The position numbers and the translations under genes are program-made. From Bimastos eiseni (lineage: Eukaryota; Annelida; Clitellata; Crassiclitellata; Lumbricidae), in the NCBI GenBank assembly GCA_959347315.1, contig OY365806.1, positions 39,188,903 through 39,252,902 on the forward strand: a stretch of DNA of 64,000 nt, read 5' to 3'. The stretch's first letter is position 1, and each line of letters starts with the position of its first letter. The notes below the pieces were generated by a model that was not told the DNA's origin, searched no databases, and saw nothing but the letters and a program-made list of their open reading frames with translations. This document shows, in pieces, positions 1 to 11,139 of the stretch.

Positions 1-960
1 CACAGAGAACATAGATCTAGCCAACACAACCGCAGCTGTTTGAAAAGTTAACGCTGCGTTTGTTATTTCAGTAGCTTATATGATTATACGATAAGCAGAC
101 ACACTGGCCCGATGTGATTGAGTGATTATTCAGTAGGGTTGTTGGCGTCAACCAATTATGCTATGTCATGATGTTTCAACTGTCTAATTACATTTGCCTT
201 ATTGGCGCCCGTCTTGTTATCAATTTCATGAATATCAGCGGCGCAGCGATGTAGCGCCGGTCGATAATTATAGTGCTGGTATGCTTCTGATGACGGTTGA
301 AATCCGGTCCAATGCAATTGCTTCTATTCCGCAGCTATAACAAAATCTCAAAAGTCAGTCCATGTTCCCTTAAAGTGAAGCAACACCCTACAATTATAGC
401 ATACCTTAGTCTACATAACAAAAGCCATGGTATAAATTCGATAGATCATCCAACTAGAAACTGAGCTCTGCTGAGCATTAATTAAAGCCCCTCTTGTCGT
501 CTTCATTATAAAAAATTACCCTTGAAAATCATTCAATTAATTCAGAAAGTAGGCCTATGCTTTCTGAATTAATTGGATTTAGTCAAGGCTTGGGAAGCTA
601 ATGCATTTTAGTTGATCTGCCCGCGGATTCATTTCGTAGAATTATGCGAATTTAAGAGTGTAACAAGTTCGCTCAATATGCACAACCTAAACATGATAAA
701 TGTAATACAATGTATCGCGTTTTCTAAAGCACTGCGTGGTCTAATCCTGATCGAGTGCGCTCCTCAACCACCGTAACAAAGAATATCAACTGTGAATCGA
801 TCCATCATTGGTAACGTGATGCAGCATCTCATTATCTATCTACCAATCCATCCATATGTTGATCCATCTATCCATGAAAGAATGATGACGGTGATCGGTC
901 TATAGTTTACCGAAATAGCCGGATCCGTTAGGTTCCTCCTTGTTAATCAATATCGTCTCA
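1..960. other. non-genic DNA, no gene seen
   Basis: No open frame in this stretch looks like a protein. The only structured element is the hairpin listed at 534-575. The sequence is AT-rich and ends where a tetranucleotide microsatellite begins. Confidence 0.6.
534..575. repeat. perfect 16-bp inverted repeat (hairpin)
   Basis: The arm at 534-549 (CAATTAATTCAGAAAG) is the exact reverse complement of 560-575, leaving a 10-nt loop that contains TAGGCCTA. It could be a remnant of a small inverted-repeat transposon or a hairpin RNA; nothing decides between them. Confidence 0.7.
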
Positions 961-1244
961 CCCTTAGCAAACCATCCATCCATCCATAAATCCATCCATC
1001 CATAAATCCGTCCATCCATCCGTATATCTATCTATCTATATATCCATCCATGCATGCATACGTGCATGCATGCATCCGTCTTGCAATCCATCCATTAATC
1101 CATCCATCCATCCATTTCTATCTATCTATTTGTCTGTCTGTCCATCCATCCATCCATCCATCCATCCATCCATGCATCCATCCATCCATCCATCCGTCTG
1201 TCCGTCCGTCCGTTTGTCTGTCTGTCTGTCTGTCTGTCCATGTT
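961..1244. repeat. CCAT / GTCT tetranucleotide microsatellite
   Basis: Long impure runs of CCAT, with CTAT and GCAT variants, grade into GTCC and GTCT runs. The apparent reading frames here (repeating His-Pro-Ser-Ile) are microsatellite translations, not genes. Confidence 0.95.
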
Positions 1245-1439
1245 CTCCTTCATTCATTACGAAGATTTATTTAGGACCCCTTCCATGTTGCTAAACAGGA
1301 ACGTTCCCGACTTATGCACAGCTGTAAAGAACAGTAAAGCTATCAAGGCTAGTATAAGAAATTATTAAAAGACCGTGGAGTATCTGCAGCCGAAACTTCG
1401 GCCTCTCAACGCGCAACGGTTCTTTGAATAACTTGTGTT

Positions 1440-1525
1440 TAAAAACGACACTAACCCTAACCCTGACCTTAATCGACCCTCACAATGCTTATAACCTGAC
1501 CCTAACCTACTCACACAACTCATAT
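1440..1525. repeat. dispersed CTAACCCTAACCCTGACC repeat
   Basis: Contains CTAACCCTAACCCTGACC followed by degenerate CGACCCTCACAATGCTTAACCTGACCCTAACC-type text. Similar blocks recur near 2,650, 14,285 and 21,545. In the last two they form the centre of foldback elements, so this is probably the core of an eroded member of the same family rather than a telomere. Confidence 0.6.
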
Positions 1526-1652
1526 TTAAAAAAATGAAGCTGTTGTTTTAGGATCGCGCATGCGCACAAGTCTGTATCCGCTAAATTGTGTAAGTGTTCG
1601 ACCGCAGAAGTAGCCTACAGTTATCGCTTGTAGCATACTGCCGGGCTTTCGT

Positions 1653-1698
1653 CATTGCCTTCTATACATGTATACTGGTCAGTATATAGAAGGCAATG
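1653..1698. repeat. 14-bp perfect inverted repeat
   Basis: CATTGCCTTCTATA at 1653-1666 is matched exactly by its reverse complement at 1685-1698, with an 18-nt loop. This is a short hairpin of unknown function. Confidence 0.65.
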
Positions 1699-1699
1699 C

Positions 1700-2640
1700 T
1701 TTCGTACGTATAAGATTCGTCCAATACATGGTGATTTATAACGATCAATCACAGCGTCCCATAATGTCGTCACACTAGAATAATAATAATAATTATGACG
1801 TCGTCCCTACGCCATACCACATCACGCCACCATATAACGTACATTATGACGCCATCACTTTGCGTTATGGCTGCCTTAACCCATAAGGCCATAACATAAC
1901 GCCATCATGATTACAGGCCTACATGAAACACATAAACATTTAAGATCTTTACGAAACCTTATCTTACCGACCACGCTCAACCAGTTTATGTTATACCTTA
2001 ACTATGAGGATCTGCCATAAATTATTATCGAAATATTTCGTGATTATTTATGTCTTCTTTTGTAATAATAAGATATATATATTTCCCGCTGAGGTGTAAT
2101 CAACGCTGTACTTATTATTATGTGCCAATGTGGTGTAATAAAGGCTGTACTTACTAACCCAAGTTAAAAGTATTATACAGGCCTGCTTTACTTTGTGTAT
2201 GGTATAGCATCATCTTTTATTCAACTAATTTATTGTAAAAAAAACAAAAGAACTTATTTTGAGCATGCCGCATAATAACAATTATGGCGGTATTACTTCA
2301 ATTTACTTGCTGCGTCATATGAAACACGACCCTCTAGACAACTATGTACTCAGCGCCTACAGGACCAATTATTGATTTTGTATCTATCGTCAATGACTGT
2401 AATGGCGGACATTTTGACTCGTCAATACCACGATGTAAGAAATGAGTAGAATTCTAAGTATATTGCTGTGTAAACCTTTGCTGAATATTTTATGTGGCCT
2501 GGTGCGTAAGCGGCCGGAACCTGGGCCTTGAAACCCACTGATCAATTTGAAGGGTTTTCGCATAATATCTAATGCAGCGCTCGTGAATAAGCTGGTGCCC
2601 TGCGTTAGAGGCTTTCAAGTGGCGCATTAGAAATTTGGAG
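1700..2640. other. non-genic AT-rich DNA
   Basis: I see no gene or clear element. There are short degenerate repeats of the ATGACG(C/T)CATCA type around 1,760-1,910 and otherwise AT-rich unique-looking sequence. Confidence 0.5.
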
Positions 2641-2647
2641 ATTACGA

Positions 2648-2725
2648 TTAAGGCGACACTAACCCTGGTCTTAATCGACACTTGCCATGCCTTGCATGAC
2701 CCTAACCGACCCTCGGTAATTTATC
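2648..2725. repeat. dispersed CTAACCC-type repeat, second copy
   Basis: Contains ACACTAACCCTGGTCTTAATCGACACT followed by CTAACCGACCCTCGG-type text, related to the block at 1,440-1,525 and to the cores at ~14,285 and ~21,545. Confidence 0.5.
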
Positions 2726-2769
2726 GTGTTACGTCTCAAATTCCGACCACTGTCACATAACTTAGCAGA

Positions 2770-3175
2770 GACGGGATTGATGAAAAGAATCATGCCTATG
2801 TAGAAGCGGGTTGTAATGAAAAGAATCGTACATAAATAGAAGCTTGATGTGATGAAAAGACTCCTGCTCAAGTAGAAGCTGGATGTGATGAATAGAATTG
2901 TGTTTAAATGGAGGCTGGATGTGATGAAAGGAATCGTGTTTACGTGGAAGCTAGTTTGCTGCGAAGTATTGTATTGATGTCACAACAGACAACCATACTC
3001 GAAGTCGCTATAATCAGATGTAATAAATTTGAGTGTGCTTGCGGTGTATTTTAGCGTATTAATTATTTCCTTCATTGTATCATTTATTTTGTAAGTAGAA
3101 AGTAGATGTTGTACTGATGATGATAATTATGCTTAAAAGGAAGCTGGATCGATGAAAAAAAATAAGTTGGTGATA
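2770..3175. repeat. ~45-bp degenerate minisatellite array
   Basis: Six or more imperfect copies of a unit containing GATGAAAAGAAT and GTAGAAGCTGGATGT occur at ~40-45 bp intervals. The same unit forms a larger array at ~11,140-12,160. No coding potential. Confidence 0.7.
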
Positions 3176-3347
3176 AGGTAACTAACTAGAATGTATAACA
3201 CGAATTACAGACAACCATTATATACATTAACTACTTCGATTAATAAGTATGCCTATGCCTAATGAAAATATGATTTTTTTTGGAATAGTACATAATTAAA
3301 TGCTTCTAATAATAACGTACATAGAGGAATTGCAATGTTGCATGGAA

Positions 3348-3405
3348 ATCATGGACGGCGTCTAGGCTGTGATGGCCAAATAAGTGCCTGGACGCCGTCC
3401 ATGAT
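3348..3405. repeat. 20-bp stem hairpin, miRNA- or MITE-like
   Basis: Arm 3348-3367 (ATCATGGACGGCGTCTAGGC) pairs with 3386-3405 over 20 positions with one G.T wobble; the loop is 18 nt. Stem length and compact loop resemble a small pre-miRNA, but a short palindromic transposon is equally possible. Confidence 0.65.
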
Positions 3406-3477
3406 CCCCCAGGATCACTTTAAGCACTGCATTAAATAATAAATAATATATAATGTTATTGTACCAGAAATCTTTGC

Positions 3478-3525
3478 CAAAAACGTCCTGCGCCAAAACG
3501 GCTGCGCCAAAACGTCACGTACCGG
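3478..3525. repeat. GCCAAAACG subrepeat cluster
   Basis: Three ~14-bp subrepeats of the type TGCGCCAAAACGGC lie here. The reverse complement of the cluster occurs at 12,163-12,205, so the two clusters face each other across ~8.7 kb. They are probably termini of the same repeat family. Confidence 0.55.
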
Positions 3526-3602
3526 TAAAATCTGTAATTATTAGGAATCAATGGTAGTGATAAATCTTTCAATAACCATATGAATTAAAAATATTGAAAT
3601 AT

Positions 3603-3680
3603 ATACGCATGTGTGTAAATATGTGTGTGTGTATGTGTGTATGTATGTATGTAGGCCTATGTATGTACGTACGTACGAAT
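3603..3680. repeat. TGTA/TGTG microsatellite
   Basis: Impure runs of TGTG, TATG and TACG. The overlapping open frames on both strands are artefacts of the repeat. Confidence 0.9.
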
Positions 3681-3877
3681 GTATATACAGTCATGGCCAA
3701 AAGTTTGCGAACACACAATTTAAAGTATATTTTCCACAGTTTCGATGTCATCTGGGTTTTTCTGAGCTACTTTCTTAATTATTGTGTTTTTTGCTATCAC
3801 CATCATTTCACCATATTAAATTGTTGGAAAATATATTTAAATATTATACGGCATGTAAGTTGTTGGGATACATATGC

Positions 3878-4430
3878 GGGCGTTTCATCCTCGGACGAAT
3901 CATCCCAGACGGTTCATATCCGGATGTTTCTTCAAGTGCAATGTTCATTATAGTACGCTTCATCCCCGGACGTTTAATCCACAATAATTAATGCTGTATT
4001 TCTTCACTACTTCCTAGTAATTCCCTCTTCACGAAACTACTTCAAACATTAGTCTCTTAATCATAGCAATGCAAATGAAAGTTGACACGTCTCACAATTC
4101 ACTTGATGTAATTAGGCCTATGATATCGGCCCTAGCCTAATTAGTGGTTCAAATTAAAGTTGACGCATCTCTTAATTTGTTCGAAAATAGTTTTGAACGG
4201 ATAGGCCATTGGACGCTCAGACGTGTTGATTTATCTGCGACCGATCGCACATTTGTCTCATTGCTAATTTATAAACGTTGCTTTACATTACATTTTCTTG
4301 ACAATTAAACTGATATGAAGTTGTGAAGCAACAAAACATTAATTATTGGGGATGAACAGTCCGCTTGATGAAACGTTCTGAGATGAACCGTTGGGATGAA
4401 TCGTCCGGGATGAAACGTCCTAGAATCGTT
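3878..4430. mobile_element. ~550-bp foldback element with short subrepeats
   Basis: The left end reads CGTTTCATCCTCGGACGAAT then CATCCCAGACGGTTCAT. The right end (4,345-4,430) is the inverted counterpart, for example GATGAATCGTCCGGGATGAA. Each end consists of several ~14-17 bp units of the form (GGACG)TTTCATCCC. The interior is AT-rich and non-coding. The architecture matches other foldback elements in this window at ~14,227 and ~21,508 that use a different subrepeat. Confidence 0.65.
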
Positions 4431-4470
4431 TTTGGATGTAAGACCTCACTCAAGTGGAAGAAGGACGATA

Positions 4471-4556
4471 AAACACACACACACACACACCCATACACAC
4501 ACACATATATATATATTTATATAAAGAGAAAGACAGACAGAGACAGACAGACATAG
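4471..4556. repeat. (CA)n, (TA)n and (GACA)n microsatellites
   Basis: A compound run of CA dinucleotides, then TATA, then GACAGACA. Confidence 0.95.
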
Positions 4557-4754
4557 ACTAGAGGCCTGTCATCCAACGAGGTTCCATCCTTGTTATAAAC
4601 CTGATGTACACTGGCGCGCAAACGCTGTCTGGCGTGTCCAGGATATAATTGCTAGCACATGGAGGGACTTGTTTTAAAATCTATATAAATAAAGAGAGAA
4701 TTATATCTGTCTGCTTGTCTCTGTCCGGCGATGGAATTGCACAGTTTTATAGCT

Positions 4755-5290
4755 ATTAACTAGAAACCTTCACCGTTTGCTCGGGGAGCACCTGACACAC
4801 GCGATCGAGGGGTTTGTGAAACTCGCGGCCGCCCTCCTCCTGGTCTCCAAGGCCAAAACCTGTCTCAAGATCCCTCAAGAAAAGTTTCCTTCTCAGTCAC
4901 CAGGATCAGCTCGACGAAACACCTGCATGTCATATCTCTCTGTCACACCCTTTTTTCGGGAGATAAACGTTTGCACTGTCGGTCAGGCGGGTTTGTAGCT
5001 TGTAAGCATTTGAGCACTTTTACAGCTATTGAATCTAAACTTTCGCCGTTCGCTCGGGGAATGAATGGACGGTTTGGGAGTAATACATTGGCAGAATCGC
5101 TTAGGTCGGTATGTACTTTGTACTCATTTGCACACTTTTAGACCTATTAACTGGAAACCTTCGCCGTTCTCTCGGGAACACCTCGAACAACCAGTAAAGG
5201 GGTTGGAGAAGCCCGCGGCTCCCGTCTTCCTCCTCTCTAGGGTCAAAAACCTGTCTCAATCCTGGCGAACGCCGAGTGCCCCAGCTAGTG
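4755..5290. repeat. three degenerate direct repeats
   Basis: A segment containing (C/T)TATTAACTAGAAACCTTC then CCGTTTGCTCGGGGA occurs near 4,755, 5,025 and 5,140. In two copies it is followed by related text ending in AAAACCTGTCTCAA. The short, GC-richer, non-coding units could be a SINE-like or satellite repeat; no family recognised. Confidence 0.45.
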
Positions 5291-5299
5291 TAATATAAA

Positions 5300-6240
5300 A
5301 GAAAGTGCATTGTACACTCGAGCTGTTATCAAAGTCAAGCTCTTTTTTAAGCTCTTGTCGCATTAATTGACGGAGTTAAGTGAAATCGACATTAAAAATA
5401 TTTTATGTAAGAGACTTACTTCGTTCTGAAGACCCGTGACTTCACGAGCAAAAAAAACGAGCAACCTCTTGCTGTGTATTGCTACGTAAGCTCGTTGCTA
5501 TTATATCTCAAGGGTGTCGGGTAAGAGCATGAATGCTAATAAGTAAGGTGAGGTAGATTCAATACGAGGAGTGCTCTGGCCGATCTCTTGTCTAGACAAG
5601 AAAGGGATGTGGAGAGCAGGTACAGAAACCACCGACAAAGAGGCGCAGGGTTAGTTCGGTGTCGTTGCGACTGTTGTTGGCAGGTCTATCAGGATTGTAT
5701 TTGAGTAACACCCTCTGTGGTGATTTACTGTTTGGACAAATTGAAACAACCAGGCACACGACAAAACCAGCCTTAGACACGTGAAAGACTTCAGTAAGCA
5801 CACGCCCAATCGTTTGAAGTTTGAGGAGATATAAGATACTCCATCCCCACTTTCACGTTTGGAGGTGACCGTTTCCCGCTGACCCTAAAGTCTCCGCCTC
5901 TGATCTATCTGCATCCAGCGTTACAATCTGGTTGCTTTCAATGGCACTTTTCCTTTGAATAATGAAGATGGACAACTATGTTAATTATAAACTCTAAGTC
6001 CCTTGGAGAACGAGGTACCTCAGGGCAAAATAAGCAAATAAATAAAGATAACGAGAATGATAATGGAAGTAGTAGTGTTAAGTTGGTGGAAGTGGAAATA
6101 ATAGTAGTGATGGAAGTGAATATAGTTGTAGTATTAAGTTTAAAAAGTAGTAAAACTTATGTCAAACCGCTAATTTTTCTCAGAGACTTCACAACATAAG
6201 AGTCAATCCCAAGCCTGGAGTCTAGAGAAGGTTCAATCGA
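5300..6240. other. non-genic DNA
   Basis: No gene or recognised element. A short GTAGTA/GATAAT-rich patch lies at about 6,040-6,150. Confidence 0.5.
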
Positions 6241-6244
6241 ATGG

Positions 6245-6372
6245 ATGCAGATACGTCGGTCCTGTCGCAAGCGCCTTGAGACCTTTCTGTTCTCCGCCGA
6301 ACTTTGTGTTGAGTCGTGAGCGCCTCTGAATACGAGCTGCGCTATATAAGTTTCAATTACAATTACAATTTA
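6245..6372 (+). mobile_element. LINE 3'-end fragment with ATTACA tail
   Basis: The text GAGCGCCTCTGAATACGAGC, then GCTATATAAGT, then a short tandem of AATTAC is typical of the 3' end of L2/CR1-like non-LTR retrotransposons: a conserved terminal stem-like region followed by a microsatellite tail. Similar ends occur at ~19,955 and ~49,740. It is a 5'-truncated, non-coding fragment. Confidence 0.6.
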
Positions 6373-6724
6373 GACCCAGTGAGTGTGCAGCGGCCAGAAA
6401 CCGGGGTTGTACCGGACACCGACGGATTGTATTGACACCCTACGGGTCTTCGACCCATGAACTTCTAGAAGAAGACGCTGCCTATGGAAAACATACTGGC
6501 ATCGGATGTTTTCGCGAGATGTCGTACTTCTGGGTAGTTCGATGCTCCAGGGGGCATTGGTACCGCACCGAAGACGAAAATGTAACCATGAGCCGTCTGA
6601 GTTGGGTCTCCCCAGTTCATGGCCAGGTCCATCGACGTCTGAACGTACCGAAATACCACCAACAGAAAAATCTGAAGCAATCGTAAAAAACAGCGCATAA
6701 CAAACATTATTTATTCCTCAAATA

Positions 6725-7250
6725 CTGTAAATGATGATGCTGTTGTTCGCTAACACGGCAACGACGACGATGATAATGATAATAATAATAATGTCAGCAA
6801 TATTGACGATGACATAAACGACGATAACGATGATACTTATGAGGGTGCTGGTGATGACAATAGAAAACACTAAAAAATTACAGTGATGGCGATGGCAGGA
6901 ATGATAAGCACAATGAGTAAGTCTATGACAATGTGATGATGGGTAAAATCAATGAAGGTGAAAATAACGAGGATCATAATGCGGTGAAGTTGACGAAGAT
7001 GATGATGACGATAGAGAGTGTGCAAATTTAACCATAAAAATTGAATGGCTAGAAATTGCTAGTGATCGTTTGAAAATGTTTGCGATGAAGACGATGACGA
7101 AGGCTCTGACAATAATGCGATGGGAAGAAAGATTAAGATGCTGTCGATAAGGATAAAGATAAGCATGGCGATAAGGGCAGCGGCAACGATGAAGACGAAG
7201 AGAAATAAAGTATGGTGAAAAGATTTTTGACGGCGACAGTAGTGGTGTAT
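6725..7250. repeat. GAT/GAC-rich trinucleotide-like region
   Basis: Degenerate GAT, AAT and GAC trinucleotide repeats run through this stretch. Open frames here are compositional. Confidence 0.75.
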
Positions 7251-7639
7251 GTAAACTTAGCCATCCTTTGTTAGAGTTTACCAACTGTTCAGCTTATCCA
7301 AACACATTTGAAACACAGCTTTCTCCTGTTTTTCTTCTTTATATTCACATGCAACGTATTTACATGCGAGCCATCATTCCCAGTGCATCTTTAATATCGT
7401 TTACTTCGCCAAAACCAAAATATAGCGACAAGTCAGTGTTCTTTGACAGATTCAATAACAGCTCAATCATAAATCAATCACAAATACTCGATATAGCACC
7501 CTTTCAAGGTTTGAGGCGAAGTAGTGGTGGATGTAAACTTCACATCACCACCAAATCCCTCTCATACCGTATTTCCACATCGTTGTTCACCGTCAAAATT
7601 ATGACACTATTAGTTACTAAACTGACATAAAAACAATAC

Positions 7640-8400
7640 CATTCCGGTCAGCTGTGCAGATACGCAAAAACAAACATAAGTTGACGATGGACCTGTAATA
7701 CCTGCAGCAGAAGATCTGTGATGAAGACAAATGCAAGCGTCCTGAAGATTCCGATGCGGATTGGTTCTGACATTCCTTCGGCACAGCCTCTCTGAAAGAT
7801 TGTCATGTTAACCTCGTGGTTGTAGTGGTAGTGTAGAAAATTTTCGTTAACGTGCTTATGGATGCACGGACGAATCGCCCTTGGGTTACAACAGCTGAAG
7901 GGGACGCTGTCCGTCTTGAATATTCGTCTTTCCATGTGTCTGTGTAACGACCAAACAAGAGCATTAATATCTGACTGAGCTTGAGGTGTGGACAGAGCCT
8001 GTGTAGGGTGGACCCGAGCCGTGCAGGGTTGGCAAAGACAGGGTAGCAAAAAAATTCAAGCGACAACACAGAGGTTTTGTAAGCAGGCAGCGTTACGAAA
8101 GATGGCAGTGAATGCGCACTTAATGAGATTTGGAATTTAACTGTAAAATCCAGAGTGTTAAATAGGATTTGATTTTTTAAGTTCCGTCACTGAGGTGAGG
8201 CGATGATGTAGTGTAATTCACATCTCCGAAATTTCTTAGCGCTACACAAAATCCGTGTGAGATCTAAACGTTTAATAGGCGCTAATGTGGGTACTAGGGC
8301 CCATCCATATATATTACGACGCAAAAAATCGGATTTTCGGACCACATGTTCTTGTTGCACCGCGTACATTTCGTGGACCCCCTCCCTATCCCATCTTCAT
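7640..8400. other. unassigned region upstream of LINE
   Basis: A 133-codon minus-strand frame (7,648-8,049) exists but resembles no family I recognise and has no supporting context. GATG/CATC repeats at 8,395-8,420 belong to the tail of the adjacent minus-strand LINE. Confidence 0.35.
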
Positions 8401-8419
8401 CATCATCAATTCATCATCA

Positions 8420-9985
8420 TTAATCCTGGGCACAATGCCCGTAGATGTCCGATGCCCACTTCGTCGTGACTTTCCACTGTTGTTTTTCCTGTGCAATATG
8501 TGCCAGTTCTTGAATCCGCTTACTTCCCCATTCCCTATATCGTCTAGCCATTCTTTGTGTGGTATGTCCTCTTTTATTCTTTCCTTCCATTATTCCGAAC
8601 AAAAATGTTTTGATTTTTCTATCATTGCTCATTCTGCATATATGGGCAAACAAACCTAACTTTCTTTTAATTACTTTTTGCATTAGATTTTCTTTTGGTT
8701 GTATTCTTCTGTACAGTTCTACATTGCTGACCTTTTGTTTCAAGTCTATTCTTAATATTTTCCTCTAACATTTACTCTCAAATGTCAAAATTCTCCTTTA
8801 TATGTATTTTTTACTACCCATGTTTCGCAACCATATAGCATGCTACTAAACACGCATGTTTGCCGAACGCTTAATTTTGTCTCTAATTTTATGGCTTTGC
8901 TTTTCCAGATTTTGTCCATAGCCTTTAATGATGTTGACGCTTGTGCAATTCTTGTTAGTACCTCTTTTTTACAGTCCAAGTCATATGTTATATTGCTCCC
9001 TAGGTATGTGAATCTTTCTACATTTTCCAGTTGGATTCTATCTACAACAATTCTTTTTGTAGCAATCTTCTCCCCCCAAATATTATTGTTTTTTTGTCGT
9101 AGTTCATTTCTAGTCCATATATCTTGCCTTATTTATTTAATTCTTGTGTTGTCTGTTCCAGTCTCTGTTCATTTTCATCTATTAAATCGATGTCGTCGGC
9201 AAAACAAAGGTCACTGAAATTTGTGCCGCTAATTGTAACTCCCCTCTCTTCTTCTTCTCTAATTTTGTCCAAGACTCTTTCCAAGAAAGTAATAAATGTG
9301 TTAGGCGATATCGGATTTCGTTGTCTTGTGCCTCTAGTTGTGCTGAACCAGTTAGCGATCTCGATGCTGTCAAAGGCCTTCCTGAAGTCTACGAAACAGT
9401 TGTATACTTTCTTATTTTTCCTTCTTGCCTTTTCTCCTATCAGCCTTAGTGTAAGTATCTGTTGTACGGTGGCTCTGTCCTTTCTAAAACCTGCGCGTCT
9501 GTTAATTGTTCCTCTGTCTGTTTCCTCAATCTTTCCTTTAATATCATCATCAGCGTCTTACTGAGGAGGCTTATCAGTGCTATCATTCTATAATTGCTAC
9601 ATTCCAATGCACTTCCTTTCTTGTGAATGGTTACAATGATTGATTTCTTCCATTCCTCTGGTGTGTGACCATCCTTCCATATTAAGTAAAAAAATTTTTG
9701 CAACTCCTTTATAATGATGTCTCCTCCATTTTTTAGCATCTCACCCGTTATACCGTCATTGCCTGGGCTTTTATTGTTTTTCAGTCTCTGATCAGCTCTT
9801 ATTACCTCTTTTCCTGAGATGTTGCTTTCAATGTCCTCAACCGGTGGGGTAATTTCTTTCAGCTCTGCAATGACCTGTTTGCTGATAGCTTGGTTCACCT
9901 CTGCTTCGTAAAGACCACTACAATACTCTGTCCATCTCTGTATGATGTCCGTCTTGTTAATGAGTATCTTGCCCTTTTCATCCAT
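8420..9985 (-). pseudogene. LINE endonuclease-RT type ORF2, 3' half
   Basis: Reverse transcriptase of a non-LTR retrotransposon, decayed and read in several frames from 9,985 down to 8,420. In order: an upstream linker, the fingers segment with NNKSPGNDGITGEMLKNGG, a block like CSNYRMIALISLLSK (~9,590), the catalytic block CFADDIDLI (~9,195-9,215) with both aspartates intact, a thumb segment, and a C-terminal tail ending near 8,420. Immediately 3' in element orientation is a GATGATGAA-type tail. The endonuclease domain and 5' end are missing, so it is 5'-truncated as is usual for LINEs. The clade (Ingi/Nimb/RTE-like versus other) is not determined. Confidence 0.85.
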
Positions 9986-10299
9986 AAGTGCTGTTAGTTT
10001 GGGTTGCTATCTGTTGCGTACGTACAATTGAGCTTAACCCCAACCCCATTGCAAAGGCTAAATTGCTAAATACATCTATAAGACATTGATTTTACCACAG
10101 GCTATTTATTTTTTTTAAATCATCATATTTAACAGCTTCAATTTATTAACTGTTATGAAGAATTAAAACACTAACAACACTTGAATTTGAAACCGTTTTA
10201 ATGCTACATAAAACTGATTGAGCAGGATTATAGTCTGTGATTAGGTTTACAGTTCTGATTTTCATATTCTGGAATGCGGACGTCGTAATTAGACAATTA

Positions 10300-10610
10300 T
10301 ATTTGCTTACGTACATATATCCGGGACACCTAACCCCACCATACGCACCCGTACGCAATAATGGTCGAAATTTGAAACTCCCTCCCCCTCGCTGCGTGCG
10401 TAATGTGTGGACGGCCCCTTATGAGATCGGGTGGGAGAAGTGAGATTGGAGCAGAGTTGCCCATGGGTCCGATATTCATGACCCAATCTAACCCGACCCT
10501 CCAAGAGGAGCCTGACCCGTCATCCGAAACCAAATATCTGACCCGACCCAACATAACCCATGAAGTGTATGACTCGAATAAATCTAACCCGACACGCTTC
10601 TAGTGCCAAT
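10300..10610. repeat. candidate dispersed repeat, GCGTACG/ACCCGAC-rich
   Basis: One half has CACCCGTACGCAATAATGG followed by a CCCTCCCCCTCG block. The other half has degenerate CTAACCCGACCC units. The compositional contrast with the AT-rich neighbours and the internal short repeats suggest a mobile-element fragment; I do not recognise the family. Confidence 0.35.
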
Positions 10611-11130
10611 TTGACTAATAGGCCTACTATTTATCGTGAAATTCAAATGTCGTAAAAACACATCACAATCAGATCGCCATATGAGATAAAATATTGATAT
10701 TGTAAGCTTATAATTATTATAGGAACGAGTGATTTTAGTTTTATACGGGTGCTATTCTCAGTATTCTGTGGCGTCATTACTTGAAGCTTTAAACGGTTGT
10801 TACATGTGGATTACGCTTCAGCGTACACACTAAAATCACTCTAAATCATTTGTTGTCTGTTTGTTGTCTGCTAACTAACTTCATTTATCATAAAAAGCAA
10901 AACTGCACCAAAATTAGCCCAGTCGCTATATTGATTCGAGCGTAGTCTCCGTGTCATGCGCCTCTGCGAAAGAGAGCATGTGGATCGCGGTTCTCTTTCC
11001 GATACTGGCTTATTTAAGAGATTTGCGGTATCAGGACAAGATCACGGACACAATCTCCCCAGACAATACCCCCCTGCCCGAATAGCAACATTTGTTTAGG
11101 GTGCTATTTTTTCTTCTGAGCTGACTAGAA
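10611..11130. other. non-genic DNA
   Basis: AT-rich, no gene or recognised element seen. Confidence 0.5.
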
Positions 11131-11139
11131 TTCATAAAA

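Noticed and set aside
961..1244. CRISPR-like array
   Set aside because: Simple tetranucleotide repeat without spacers; the sequence is metazoan.
1050..1294. Two overlapping 74-codon frames rich in His-Pro-Ser-Ile
   Set aside because: Translation of the CCAT/GTCT microsatellite in different phases.
1440..1520. Interstitial telomere (TTAGGG) array
   Set aside because: Only two or three hexamers, and the flanking text is shared by other copies of an interspersed repeat.
3569..3953. 119-codon plus-strand and 60-codon minus-strand frames
   Set aside because: Both begin in the TGTA/TGTG microsatellite; no family resemblance.
5101..5310. Frames on both strands around 5,065-5,310
   Set aside because: Lie in a degenerate direct repeat; no protein family resemblance.
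7648..8069. 133-codon and 88-codon minus-strand frames
   Set aside because: Not recognised, no conserved motifs, overlapping alternative frames of similar quality; not enough to call a gene.
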